Source of the DNA: Paenibacillus bouchesdurhonensis
Lineage (GTDB): Bacteria > Bacillota > Bacilli > Paenibacillales > Paenibacillaceae
DNA: 64,000 nt
NCBI RefSeq assembly: GCF_900155685.1
Contig: NZ_LT732548.1
Coordinates: 381,898 to 445,897 of the forward strand
Direction of reading: 5' to 3'
This document shows positions 43,925 to 52,725 of the stretch, piece after piece. The notes under the pieces were generated by a model. That model was not told the DNA's origin. It made no database searches and was given only the letters and a program-made list of their open reading frames with translations. Position 1 is the first letter of the stretch. The number at the start of each line of letters is the position of its first letter. Both the position numbers and the translations under genes were made by a program.

Positions 43925-43954
43925 ATACAATAGTAAACTGAAAGGATGATATAG

Positions 43955-45412
43955 ATGACGAATAGGATGACAACGAACCAGGGCGCCCCGGTAGGAGACA
44001 ACCAAAATTCAAGGACGGCCGGACAGAACGGGCCTGCCTTGCTGGAGGATTATCATTTACTGGAGAAGCTGGCTCATTTCGACCGCGAGCGTATTCCTGA
44101 ACGGGTCGTTCATGCTCGAGGTGCTGGAGCGCATGGCGTGTTCGTGACGGAGAGCAGTATGGCTCCGTATACGCGTGCTCATTTTCTGCAGGAGGCTGGC
44201 AAAGAAACGCCGGTATTCGTTCGCTTCTCAACGGTCATTCATGGGACGGGATCGCCGGAGACGGCACGTGACCCAAGGGGCTTTGCGGTGAAGTTCTATA
44301 CCGAGGAAGGGAATTATGACCTTGTAGGCAACCACCTGCCTGTATTTTTCATTCGCGATGCGATCAAATTCCCGGACATGGTTCACTCCTTGAAGCCATC
44401 GCCAGCTACAAACGTCCAAGAGCCTGCCCGGTACTGGGATTTCATGACGTTATCTACAGAATCCACGCATATGATGACCTGGCTGTTCTCAGATAATGGG
44501 ACACCAGCAAATTACCGTCAAATGGATGGGTTCGGCGTACACGCCTTCAAATGGGTGAATGCTGCAGGCAAAGTGACTTATGTAAAATATACTTGGAAGT
44601 CGAAGCAGGGTGTCGTTACTCTCACGGCTGAGGAGTCAAGCGAGGTGCAGGGCCGAGATTTTAACCATGCGACGCGTGATCTTTACGAGCATATCCAGCA
44701 GGGCAATTTCCCGGAGTGGGAGCTGCATGTGCAGCTGATGCCTGTAGAGGACTTGGATCGCTGGGGGTTTGATCCGCTTGATCCAACCAAAGTATGGCCA
44801 GAAGAGAGCTATCCGCTGGTGAAGGTTGGCACGATGAAACTGAATCGGAATCCAGATAACTTCTTTGCCGAAGTCGAGCAGTCGGCATTCTCGCCGAGCG
44901 TGCTGGTTCCCGGCATTGAGCCTTCTGAAGATAAGCTTCTGCAGGGCAGACTGTTCTCCTATCCCGATACCCAGCGCTACCGATTGGGGGCAAACTATTT
45001 GCAAATCCCGGTCAATTGCCCGTATGCGCCGGTGCGCAACCATCAAAGAGACGGCCTCATGAACATGAAGCAAGACACTTCACCGATCAATTATGAGCCG
45101 AACAGCTTTGATGACAGCCCGAAGGAGGCCCCTGCCTATCGCGACAGCGTGATGCCGTTATCGGGGCAGGCAGGCCGAGAGCGTATCGCTAAGACGGATG
45201 ATTTCACGCAGGCTGGGGAATTGTACCGCAGCTTTACAGCCGAAGAGAAGAACAACCTGATCCACAACCTGGTGAATGATTTGGGGCAGACACCGGAACA
45301 AACCCAGCTTCGCGCTGTATGCAACTTCTTCCGCGCAGACGCGGAATACGGCATGCGTGTAGCTCAGGGACTTGGTGTAGATATTAGCGGCTTCATGCCG
45401 AAGGATTCGTAA
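43955..45412 (+). CDS. katA: haem catalase (KatA type)
   Basis: Monofunctional haem catalase of 485 residues (small-subunit clade). Catalytic His in RVVHARGAGAHG, Asn in LVGNHLPVFFIRD and the haem-ligating Tyr in FSYPDTQRYRLGAN are present. The N-terminal residues MTNRMTTNQGAPVGDNQNS are a typical flexible arm. AAAGGATG precedes the ATG. A PerR-type box lies in the leader and a strong hairpin follows, so it is monocistronic and likely peroxide-inducible. Confidence 0.96.
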   Translation: MTNRMTTNQGAPVGDNQNSRTAGQNGPALLEDYHLLEKLAHFDRERIPERVVHARGAGAHGVFVTESSMAPYTRAHFLQEAGKETPVFVRFSTVIHGTGSPETARDPRGFAVKFYTEEGNYDLVGNHLPVFFIRDAIKFPDMVHSLKPSPATNVQEPARYWDFMTLSTESTHMMTWLFSDNGTPANYRQMDGFGVHAFKWVNAAGKVTYVKYTWKSKQGVVTLTAEESSEVQGRDFNHATRDLYEHIQQGNFPEWELHVQLMPVEDLDRWGFDPLDPTKVWPEESYPLVKVGTMKLNRNPDNFFAEVEQSAFSPSVLVPGIEPSEDKLLQGRLFSYPDTQRYRLGANYLQIPVNCPYAPVRNHQRDGLMNMKQDTSPINYEPNSFDDSPKEAPAYRDSVMPLSGQAGRERIAKTDDFTQAGELYRSFTAEEKNNLIHNLVNDLGQTPEQTQLRAVCNFFRADAEYGMRVAQGLGVDISGFMPKDS

Positions 45413-45422
45413 TTTACAATCA

Positions 45423-45470
45423 AGAGATTGATTCCGGGCTAGGAATAGCCAGGGGTCAGTCTCTTTTTTC
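45423..45470 (+). terminator. intrinsic terminator after catalase
   Basis: A stem of about 13 pairs (45423-45435 with 45452-45464, some wobble), inner GCTA/TAGC hairpin, then a TTTTTT tail. Confidence 0.85.
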
Positions 45471-45682
45471 ATGAAGCATGGTATGCTGGTCGGATATGAA
45501 CATTATGCTAAAGATGAGAAGTAATATTGAGAAAACGATACATATACTGGATAATGTTTATAAAGGTGAAGTGTGGATGGTACGGAAACACGGAATGGCA
45601 CGGCATAGGCATGAATCGGCAGTTCGGCTGGAGGCTAGCGCGGCTAACCGTATATTAGTTTAGAGGAGAAGAGGCGAAGAGC

Positions 45683-46471
45683 ATGAACGAACGAAGGGAA
45701 CCTTTGATTTCGATCCGGGATTTGCGGATGAAATTTGAGGATAAGTATGTCCTGAACGGAATTGATCTGGAGGTTTATCCAGGACAAATTATTGGATATA
45801 TAGGACCGAACGGAGCAGGCAAGAGTACAACGGTGAAAATCATGCTCGGTTTGGTGGATGGATATGATGGAGAGGTTAGCGTGCTTGGACAGAGTCCGAA
45901 GGACGGTGATGTGGAATATAAACGTAGAATCGGTTATGTTCCCGAAGTCGCTGAAATGTACGATACGCTGACGGCAAGGGAATATCTGACGTTTATCGGG
46001 GAGCTGTACGGGATGACTGCCCAGGATGCAGAGAGCAAAGCCTTAAGGTTGCTGGAACAATTTGGCCTTGGCCATGCGGTGGATACGCGGATTGCCACCT
46101 ATTCCAAAGGCATGAAGCAGAAGGTGTTAATCACCTCCAGCCTGCTGCATAATCCGGATATTTTATTCCTGGACGAGCCTCTTAGCGGCTTGGACGCGAA
46201 CAGCGTAATGGTTGTCAAAGAACTGCTGTCGATCCTAGCGGCTAACGGTAAAACGATCTTCTATTCCTCCCATATTATGGAGGTGGTCGAGAAGATCAGC
46301 AGCCGGATTATTCTGCTCGATGGCGGACGGATCGTAGCCGATGGCACCTTCGAGGAACTGAAGGATCGCAGCCAGGAGGGCTCGCTGGAGCAAATTTTCA
46401 ACCAGCTTACGGGCTTTAATGAGCATAGAGCGATCGCCGAGCAGTTTGTAAGTATTGTCCAAGAGGTGTAA
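45683..46471 (+). CDS. ABC transporter ATP-binding protein
   Basis: ATPase subunit of 262 residues. Walker A GPNGAGKST, signature YSKGMKQKV, Walker B ILFLDEP, and the switch His in YSSHIMEV are intact. The YSKGMKQK form of the signature is common in exporters of the drug and peptide type. GAGGAGAAGAGG precedes the ATG. Only three bases separate it from the permease gene; together with the YgbA-like gene it forms one operon. Confidence 0.9.
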   Translation: MNERREPLISIRDLRMKFEDKYVLNGIDLEVYPGQIIGYIGPNGAGKSTTVKIMLGLVDGYDGEVSVLGQSPKDGDVEYKRRIGYVPEVAEMYDTLTAREYLTFIGELYGMTAQDAESKALRLLEQFGLGHAVDTRIATYSKGMKQKVLITSSLLHNPDILFLDEPLSGLDANSVMVVKELLSILAANGKTIFYSSHIMEVVEKISSRIILLDGGRIVADGTFEELKDRSQEGSLEQIFNQLTGFNEHRAIAEQFVSIVQEV

Positions 46472-46474
46472 CAG

Positions 46475-48130
46475 ATGAAAAATTACAAATCATTGCTCGT
46501 ATTGGATCGTTTTCGAGGCCTGTTTGAAAAAGCCGGCGTAGATTATGCCGTCATGCGGCATATTTTACAGGTCAAGCTGATGATGGACGCGCGGAGAGTC
46601 CCTACTTTTATGAATAAAAATAAGGGAAAGAAATCTGCCGATCGGCAGGAGGCGAAGGAAAGCAACAACTTTCTCGGCTCCTTGTGGATTTATGGCCTAT
46701 TCGGCGCATTCAGTACACCGTTCATTCTGCTGGGCGACAATTATATTTTTCAGATGAGCTTGCTCTTTGGCATCTTTATGTTTATGACGCTTACCGCGCT
46801 TATTTCTGACTTCTCCTCCGTGCTGCTCGATATCCGGGATCGGAACATTCTGGGGACGAAGCCGATTAACCGGAAAACCGTTTCGATGGCGAAGACAGTT
46901 CATGTCTTCATTTACATGGTGTTTCTAACGGGAGCCATCGGAATCATTCCGTTAGTCGTGGGTTTGATAAAGCACGGCGTGATATTTTCTTTGGTATTTT
47001 TACTCATGTTGATTTTAATGGATTTACTGGTCGTTGTCCTTACGGCGATGTTGTACTTGGCAGTACTGCGCTTCTTTGACGGCGAAAAGCTGAAGGATAT
47101 GATCAACTATGTGCAGATCGGCTTTACAATTGCGATTACGATCGGTTATCAGCTGCTGATCCGACTGTTTGACATTGTTCATTTTGATGTGGTGTTCCAG
47201 CCAAAATGGTGGCAAGTTTTCATTGCACCGGTTTGGTTCGGCGCTCCGTTTGAGGTGCTGCTGAAAGGAAGTCGCGACCCGTTATTTATTGGCTTTACGC
47301 TGCTTGCCCTGCTAGTTCCTATTCTCGCGATATTAATTTATATCAAGCTGATGCCATCGCTGGAGAGAAATCTACAGAAGCTGGCCGACCCAGGGGAGCG
47401 CAGCGACAAGAAGGGCGGCGGCTGGAAGCGAGTCGTTTCTGGGCTGCTCCCTGTTGGCCCGCAGGAGAAGGCCTTCTTCGGCTTCGCTTGGACGATGATC
47501 GGCAATGAGCGTGAGTTTAAGTTGAAGGTATATCCTTCTCTTGGTTTCTCGCTGATATTCCCGTTTATATTTATTTTTACGCAATTGAAAGAGGTTGGAA
47601 TTAAAGGCCTGCCTGGGACGAAGCTGTATCTGTTTATTTATTTCTGCGCCCTGCTCGTGCCTACGATTACTATGATGCTGCGCTATTCGGGGAAGCATAA
47701 GGCGGCATGGATTTATCATACTGCTCCGATTGCCGAACGGTCGGCCATTCATCGAGGAACGATTGTGGCTGCGCTGATACGACTCGTGCTTCCGCTTTAT
47801 GTGCTGGAGAGCATCATTTTTACGCTATTATTTGGCGTGAGTATTATTCCGGATCTGATCGTGTTCGGCTTCGCTATTATGCTTTATGCGGTCATTTCGT
47901 TTGCCTATCTGACCAAGGCGTTGCCCTTCTCACAGCCCTTCGAGGCGGCCCAGCAAAGCGAGGGGATGCGCATGATCCCGCTGCTGCTGCTGCTAGCTGT
48001 GTTTAGCGGAGTCCATTTTGCGGCTACCTTCGTTCATTATGGTGTTTACATTTATTTGGTTGTTTTGCTCATTAGTAATGGAATCACTTGGAGACATGTC
48101 TTCTCTTCATCCGCAGCTAAATCTAAATAG
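46475..48130 (+). CDS. ABC transporter permease, large ABC-2-like
   Basis: Membrane subunit of 551 residues with about twelve hydrophobic helices in two halves, joined by a charged cytoplasmic loop around residues 295-330 (LERNLQKLADPGERSDKKGGGWKRV). A cytoplasmic N-terminal arm of ~65 residues precedes the first helix. It has no motif that fixes the cargo; export of a lipid, peptide or small molecule are all possible. Partner of the ATPase at 45683. Confidence 0.8.
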   Translation: MKNYKSLLVLDRFRGLFEKAGVDYAVMRHILQVKLMMDARRVPTFMNKNKGKKSADRQEAKESNNFLGSLWIYGLFGAFSTPFILLGDNYIFQMSLLFGIFMFMTLTALISDFSSVLLDIRDRNILGTKPINRKTVSMAKTVHVFIYMVFLTGAIGIIPLVVGLIKHGVIFSLVFLLMLILMDLLVVVLTAMLYLAVLRFFDGEKLKDMINYVQIGFTIAITIGYQLLIRLFDIVHFDVVFQPKWWQVFIAPVWFGAPFEVLLKGSRDPLFIGFTLLALLVPILAILIYIKLMPSLERNLQKLADPGERSDKKGGGWKRVVSGLLPVGPQEKAFFGFAWTMIGNEREFKLKVYPSLGFSLIFPFIFIFTQLKEVGIKGLPGTKLYLFIYFCALLVPTITMMLRYSGKHKAAWIYHTAPIAERSAIHRGTIVAALIRLVLPLYVLESIIFTLLFGVSIIPDLIVFGFAIMLYAVISFAYLTKALPFSQPFEAAQQSEGMRMIPLLLLLAVFSGVHFAATFVHYGVYIYLVVLLISNGITWRHVFSSSAAKSK

Positions 48131-48144
48131 GAGGCTTACACGCA

Positions 48145-48534
48145 ATGACATCTAAAGCTAGAGCAGCAAGGCGGGAGGGGCCGAGAATCCGCCGGGAGAA
48201 AGTGACCGTGGCCCATATGATTTTGGTGTACTGCCGGGGAATGCATCAGGAAGCAGAGAAGCGCAACTCCATAGGCGGCGAAATCCAAAGCTCGCGCCCT
48301 CTCTTATGCGACGAGTGCTATGCTTTGTATGAGTACAGTCAAAAGCGATTGACCTATTGCCGCTTTGGCGAGGAAAAAACGACCTGCGCGAACTGTCCGG
48401 TTCATTGTTATGCCCCGCAGGAACGCGAGGAAATCAAGCAGGTGATGCGCTATGCCGGGGCGCGAATGCTATTCAAACATCCCTGGCTCGCTTTTCGCCA
48501 TCTGCTTGACGGCAGACATCGCAACAGCAGCTAG
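48145..48534 (+). CDS. YgbA-like (nitrous-oxide-stimulated promoter) protein
   Basis: 129-residue protein of the YgbA family (Pfam YgbA_NO), seen in many bacteria next to nitric-oxide-responsive genes. The Cys pattern LLCDECYALYEYSQKRLTYCRFGEEKTTCANCPVHCY and VMRYAGARMLFKHPWLAFRHLLDG are diagnostic. The clustered cysteines suggest metal binding. It follows the exporter permease by 14 bases, so all three genes are probably co-transcribed; a stress-linked transporter is inferred. Confidence 0.88.
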   Translation: MTSKARAARREGPRIRREKVTVAHMILVYCRGMHQEAEKRNSIGGEIQSSRPLLCDECYALYEYSQKRLTYCRFGEEKTTCANCPVHCYAPQEREEIKQVMRYAGARMLFKHPWLAFRHLLDGRHRNSS

Positions 48535-48555
48535 CGGTCTCTTATCCATCAATGA

Positions 48556-48599
48556 AACAGCCACCCCATCGTGCAGCAATGCTGCTTGGGGTGGCTGTT
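48556..48599. terminator. bidirectional terminator
   Basis: AACAGCCACCCC (48556-48567) pairs with GGGGTGGCTGTT (48588-48599). An inner GCAGC/GCTGC hairpin sits in the loop. Between the YgbA-like gene (+) and the stalk protein (-). Confidence 0.85.
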
Positions 48600-48620
48600 G
48601 GTTTACAGGCTATCGTTTCA

Positions 48621-50852
48621 TTAATGCTTAATCGCAGGAAGAGGCATGAATAAAATGGAAAATGGCAAGTTGCTTCCTGCAGATGGTGTTGTCCAAATTT
48701 CTACGATTTCTTCTGAATCGCCTGTACGATGCAGCACGCTGGTCTGTCCAGAAATATTGTCTTTGCCCGTATGGGAGAAGCTCACGAGATTTCCATTGAC
48801 CAAGGCGGCTCCCATATAAAGACCTCCGCGAGGGTTGAACGTAATGAGCGTACGCGGTGCTACACGCAGCTTGATTTTGTAAATCACACCATAGTTCCCG
48901 GCGTTGACACTGGATATTCCAAGCGGCGTATCCATTCCGATTTGGAACGGATCTGCGGCGTTGTCCGTCAGGGACATGCGGTAATTTTTACCGCCACCGA
49001 TCGTATCGTAATGCTCGAAAATCCGCGTGGAGTCGGTGAATGTTCCGCGCATGACCGATTGAATCGGATCGAGGATCGGAAGAGTGTCGACGACCTCGAG
49101 CGGATCCTGCCCGTCCTCCACGAAGACGCTTGTGTACTCGATCGGTGAATCGCTATACAGGTCACCCAGGAAGGAGATTGTCTCCTCCGGCTTCAAAGCG
49201 ATCTTGTTCATATCCTCAAAGATGATTTGGCTCTCGCCGGGAGCCAGGCTGATCGTTTTCTTCTTGCTGTCGTTCTGGTAATTCTCGAAGTAGCGTGCCA
49301 CGGACTTTGTGCCGGTAATTTCAGCATAGATGTCCGGGCCGGCCATGCCTGAGGTGATGATTTCCAGATTGGCCGGAACTTCGTTGATATTTTTAGCAAT
49401 AATATAGATTTTGCCTTTTCCCTCGGTCTTGTTGACGTGGTGAGTCATAAAGCGGGTAAGGCCGGTAATCGTGTCTCTGTACAGCACGCCTTCGGAGGAT
49501 ACAGGCTCAGGGCCATTATCCTTGAACAGCGTATAAGGCTCTGTCGAATAAGTGTAGGATAGCATTTCGTATCCCAAGGCTTCTCCGCCGTTAATCATAA
49601 AGTTGCTGCCGACCGGAGTAAAGAGCTTAGAGAATTCATCCTGCGTGTACAGCGTCTCTGTCGTGATGTTGATCGTGTGCTCCACCATTGCGGAAGCTCC
49701 ATCCTGGTCTGTGACGATCAATTGGATTGTAATCGGGCCCGGCGTGAAAAAGGCCGGATAGTTGTTCATCCATTGACGATCAACGATCTCGCCGTCCTCG
49801 TCATAGCTTAGATCGGTAATCGTGATCGGCTCGCCCATCTTGTATTCTGCCTTATCCGTCTTGAACTCGGCTACAGGAGGAATATTCGGATTGACAACGA
49901 CGATCGTCCGTATATACGGATCGCTCCATTCTCCATTGGCATCCTGGACGGAATAGGAGACGGTATAAGTTCCTGCTGCTTCAAAGATGTCCTGACGGCC
50001 TTCCCATTTCTCATCGACGATTTGCACGCCTTTCGGAGAAGAGGACTTCGTTTGATAGAGCACCGTTGTCTCGCCAGCGATGATCTTGTCGTTCAGTACG
50101 GTAAAGGAAGCGACCGGCTTGGTTGACAGCTGCATAATAACTTTCTTGCCTTCTACTTTATACGAAATGTTGAGAGCTTGCGTGATGGAAGTGAGCGGCA
50201 CCATGAAGACGTTTTTATCCTGGTAGCTAGCGCCTTTCATCGTCATTGTCTTGCCATTGACTTTATAAGTCTTGCTATCTGTCTTAAAGCGCAGCTCATC
50301 TTCGCCGTATTTGATAATCGTTTCCTTTGTACCGGAGTCATAGGCTATTTTATAGCCGACTCGGTCTACCAAGGAGCGAATGCTGACATAGGATACGCCG
50401 TCCTTTACGGTCATAGGTTGGGAGGAGGTATATACCTGGCCGTCATGCTCCATAAGTGTGCTGTTCATATGAAGAATAAGCTGGCCTCCTCCGCTTGAAG
50501 GAGCAGCCGCATTATCGGCATCGGTGCCGGACGGATCAGTTGTATCGGTTGTGTCAGTGTTTTCCGCAGGTTCCTCTGGCGTCAGAGGAGCGTTTGGAGC
50601 TTGTGAATCAGTTGCCGTCGTGTCTGTCTCACCGGGTACTGTCGTAGTTGCCGGGCTTTCGACCGTGGTTTCGTTCGTGTCCACAGATCCAGCGGCTACT
50701 GGTTTCGCTGAGGTATGTACCTGATGATCTTGCAGGCTCTCCTCATGGACGACTGAACCGGAAACAGGCGATTGCGCCAGGGCGGCAGGTACAGCCAGTA
50801 TGGTCTGCGAAACGAGGAGCGCGGTAGCTAGGGAGATACTTTTCAATTTCAT
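48621..50852 (-). CDS. secreted stalk-domain (copper-amine-oxidase N-terminal) protein with PKD-like domains
   Basis: Exported protein of 743 residues. Signal peptide ends near ...AVPAALA; a Thr/Pro/Glu/Asp-rich linker (about 30-120) follows; then a copper-amine-oxidase N-terminal 'stalk' domain (about 125-245: LILHMNSTLMEHDG, SYVSIRSLVDRVGYKIAYD, FMVPLTSITQALNISYKV). Two PKD-like units follow (PVASFTVLNDKIIAGETT... and PPVAEFKTDKAEYKMGEPITITDLSYDEDG), then a ~350-residue beta-rich region without a motif I know. No sortase or lipid anchor is seen. Stalk domains in Paenibacillaceae usually bind the cell wall or polysaccharide. Function unknown. Confidence 0.85.
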   Translation of the reverse strand: MKLKSISLATALLVSQTILAVPAALAQSPVSGSVVHEESLQDHQVHTSAKPVAAGSVDTNETTVESPATTTVPGETDTTATDSQAPNAPLTPEEPAENTDTTDTTDPSGTDADNAAAPSSGGGQLILHMNSTLMEHDGQVYTSSQPMTVKDGVSYVSIRSLVDRVGYKIAYDSGTKETIIKYGEDELRFKTDSKTYKVNGKTMTMKGASYQDKNVFMVPLTSITQALNISYKVEGKKVIMQLSTKPVASFTVLNDKIIAGETTVLYQTKSSSPKGVQIVDEKWEGRQDIFEAAGTYTVSYSVQDANGEWSDPYIRTIVVVNPNIPPVAEFKTDKAEYKMGEPITITDLSYDEDGEIVDRQWMNNYPAFFTPGPITIQLIVTDQDGASAMVEHTINITTETLYTQDEFSKLFTPVGSNFMINGGEALGYEMLSYTYSTEPYTLFKDNGPEPVSSEGVLYRDTITGLTRFMTHHVNKTEGKGKIYIIAKNINEVPANLEIITSGMAGPDIYAEITGTKSVARYFENYQNDSKKKTISLAPGESQIIFEDMNKIALKPEETISFLGDLYSDSPIEYTSVFVEDGQDPLEVVDTLPILDPIQSVMRGTFTDSTRIFEHYDTIGGGKNYRMSLTDNAADPFQIGMDTPLGISSVNAGNYGVIYKIKLRVAPRTLITFNPRGGLYMGAALVNGNLVSFSHTGKDNISGQTSVLHRTGDSEEIVEIWTTPSAGSNLPFSILFMPLPAIKH

Positions 50853-51216
50853 CTTGATAAAATGACTCCTTCTATAAAATATTTAAGCTATGAGTACGTA
50901 GCGGTTTCCAGCTTCCTGTACCTCATGTTTAGACGCTTCATAGGGATGAAAAGTTACGGTCGATAGGTAAAAGATGCTAGACACAGCCCTTCTATTAGAT
51001 GCTCGACAGAAGCATAACGGAGGATTGAAAGAGGGTTATCAGAGGCTGAAAGAGGTTGAAAAGAGATTCAAAAGAATTTCAAAAAAGATTTAAAAAGAGA
51101 CTCGAAAAATGTTCGGAAATGACTCATTCACAATATCTCCACAAATGCAAATATAGTGAAAAATCATTGATGGGATGCGGGTTTTTGGCGTTGTTAGCAT
51201 ATTGGACACAGGATTA

Positions 51217-51232
51217 TGTGATTCTTGTCACA
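51217..51232 (+). promoter_or_regulatory. Rex-type operator 1
   Basis: TGTGATTCTTGTCACA: TGTGA-N6-TCACA, the core of the Rex consensus TTGTGAAATATTTCACAA. Rex is the NADH-sensing repressor of cyd genes in Bacillus. Confidence 0.75.
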
Positions 51233-51268
51233 AAACGATTACTTTTTACACGTTTGTTTTCAGAAATC

Positions 51269-51284
51269 CGTGATAGAATTCACA
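51269..51284 (+). promoter_or_regulatory. Rex-type operator 2 covering the likely -10
   Basis: CGTGATAGAATTCACA: one base off TGTGA-N6-TCACA. The central TAGAAT (51274-51279) is a likely -10 hexamer, with a weak -35 near 51251. Its centre is 52 bases from that of operator 1, close to five helical turns. Confidence 0.65.
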
Positions 51285-51318
51285 ATAGTTAAACCAAAGA
51301 TGAAAGAAGGGTGTATTT

Positions 51319-52725
51319 ATGGATCCGGTAATGCTTGCACGTATCCAATTTGCGGCAACAACAATATTTCACTTCTTCTTTGTGCCGCTCTCCATAGGTC
51401 TGGTGTTACTCATCGCGATCATGGAAACGATGTATGTAAGGAAAGGAAAAGAAATTTACAAGCGCATGGCCAAGTTTTGGGGTAAATTATTCCTCATTAA
51501 CTTTGCTGTAGGGGTCGTAACCGGGATTCTGCAGGAATTCCAATTCGGCATGAACTGGTCGGACTACTCGCGCTTCGTGGGTGACGTCTTCGGTGCGCCG
51601 CTTGCGGTTGAAGCGTTATTCGCCTTTTTCATGGAATCGACGTTTATTGGGTTATGGATTTTCGGATGGGATCGGTTATCCAAAAGAGTGCATTTACTTA
51701 GCATTTGGCTCGTGTCCATCGGTACGATTGCTTCAGCCTTCTGGATTTTGGCGGCAAACTCGTTTATGCAGCGCCCTGTCGGCTTCGAGATCAATAACGG
51801 CCGGGCGGAAATGAATGACTTCTTCGCGCTGATCAGCAATGGCCAGCTGTGGGTGGAATTCCCGCATACGGTGCTCGGCGCATTTGCCACGGGGGCCTTC
51901 GTGATTACAGGCATTAGTGCTTACAAGCTGATGAAGCGCCAGGATGTGGAATTCTTTAAAAAGTCGTTTACGATCGCTGTCGTGATCGGCTTGATCGCCT
52001 CGTTCGGTACAGCGCTTTACGGCCACCAGCAGGCGCAATATTTGGTAAAGACCCAGCCGATGAAGATGGCTGCTGCTGAAGGCCTATGGGGCAAGAGCGG
52101 CGACCCAGCACCTTGGACGGTGTATGCCCACATTGATCCGAAGACCGGAGAGAACTCGTTTGAGATTAAAATTCCTTATATGCTCAGCTTCTTGTCCTAT
52201 AGTCAGTTCTCCGGTGAAGTGAAAGGGATGAACGAACTGCAGGCTGAATATGAGCAGACCTACGGATCTGGAGATTATGTTCCCCCGGTAAGAACAACCT
52301 TCTGGAGCTTCCGGATCATGGTTGCTGCCGGTTCTCTGATGATTGTATTAGGAATGTACGGTGCGTATCTGGCTTGGCGCAAAAAGCTGGAACGTCCGAA
52401 TAAGTGGTATTATCGCATGATGCTATGGGCGATTTCGCTGCCGTTCATTGCGAATACGGCGGGCTGGATTATGACGGAAATCGGTCGACAGCCTTGGACT
52501 GTATTCGGCTACATGCGGACAGAGGACAGTATATCGCCTAGCGTGACTTCTGGACAGATTCTATTCTCGCTTATTGCGTTCACGGCGATTTATGCAGTAT
52601 TAGCCGCAGTGATGGTGTATCTATTCGTCAAAGTGATTAAGAAAGGCCCTTATGCCGACAATGTGAATGATGATGAGCAATCGGTAGATCCATATGGTAA
52701 GGAGGGATACCATGCTATCTCTTAA
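51319..52725 (+). CDS. cydA: cytochrome bd ubiquinol/menaquinol oxidase subunit I
   Basis: Quinol-oxidising subunit of the high-affinity terminal oxidase bd; 468 residues, about nine membrane helices. Haem-ligand His in the first helix (ATTIFHFFFVPLSIGLVLLIA), a second in VEFPHTVLGAFATGAFV, and the GRQPW motif (MTEIGRQPWTVFGYMRT) are present. The loop between helices 6 and 7 is short, as in Firmicutes-type short Q-loop oxidases. First gene of the cyd operon; it overlaps cydB by 14 bases. Upstream Rex boxes imply induction at low oxygen or high NADH. Confidence 0.97.
   Translation: MDPVMLARIQFAATTIFHFFFVPLSIGLVLLIAIMETMYVRKGKEIYKRMAKFWGKLFLINFAVGVVTGILQEFQFGMNWSDYSRFVGDVFGAPLAVEALFAFFMESTFIGLWIFGWDRLSKRVHLLSIWLVSIGTIASAFWILAANSFMQRPVGFEINNGRAEMNDFFALISNGQLWVEFPHTVLGAFATGAFVITGISAYKLMKRQDVEFFKKSFTIAVVIGLIASFGTALYGHQQAQYLVKTQPMKMAAAEGLWGKSGDPAPWTVYAHIDPKTGENSFEIKIPYMLSFLSYSQFSGEVKGMNELQAEYEQTYGSGDYVPPVRTTFWSFRIMVAAGSLMIVLGMYGAYLAWRKKLERPNKWYYRMMLWAISLPFIANTAGWIMTEIGRQPWTVFGYMRTEDSISPSVTSGQILFSLIAFTAIYAVLAAVMVYLFVKVIKKGPYADNVNDDEQSVDPYGKEGYHAIS

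Larger units (their letters stand above)
43432..43954. other. 523-bp intergenic region before catalase
   Basis: No gene is supported. AT-rich, with an inverted repeat at 43636-43676 and, near its right end, a likely PerR-type box at 43910-43924. A 61-codon minus-strand frame at 43643-43828 has no ribosome site. Confidence 0.6.
50853..51318. other. 466-bp intergenic region before cydA
   Basis: Divergent leader region. A purine-rich stretch (50997-51110) with many GAAAGAG-like units, then two Rex-type boxes. A 78-codon plus-strand frame at 51056-51292 runs through both boxes and is probably chance. Confidence 0.6.

Noticed and set aside
45478..45663. 61-codon frame between catalase terminator and exporter operon
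   Set aside because: No good ribosome site and no domain-like composition.
51056..51292. 78-codon frame before cydA
   Set aside because: It spans both Rex boxes and the likely promoter and is mostly the purine-rich stretch; no ribosome site.
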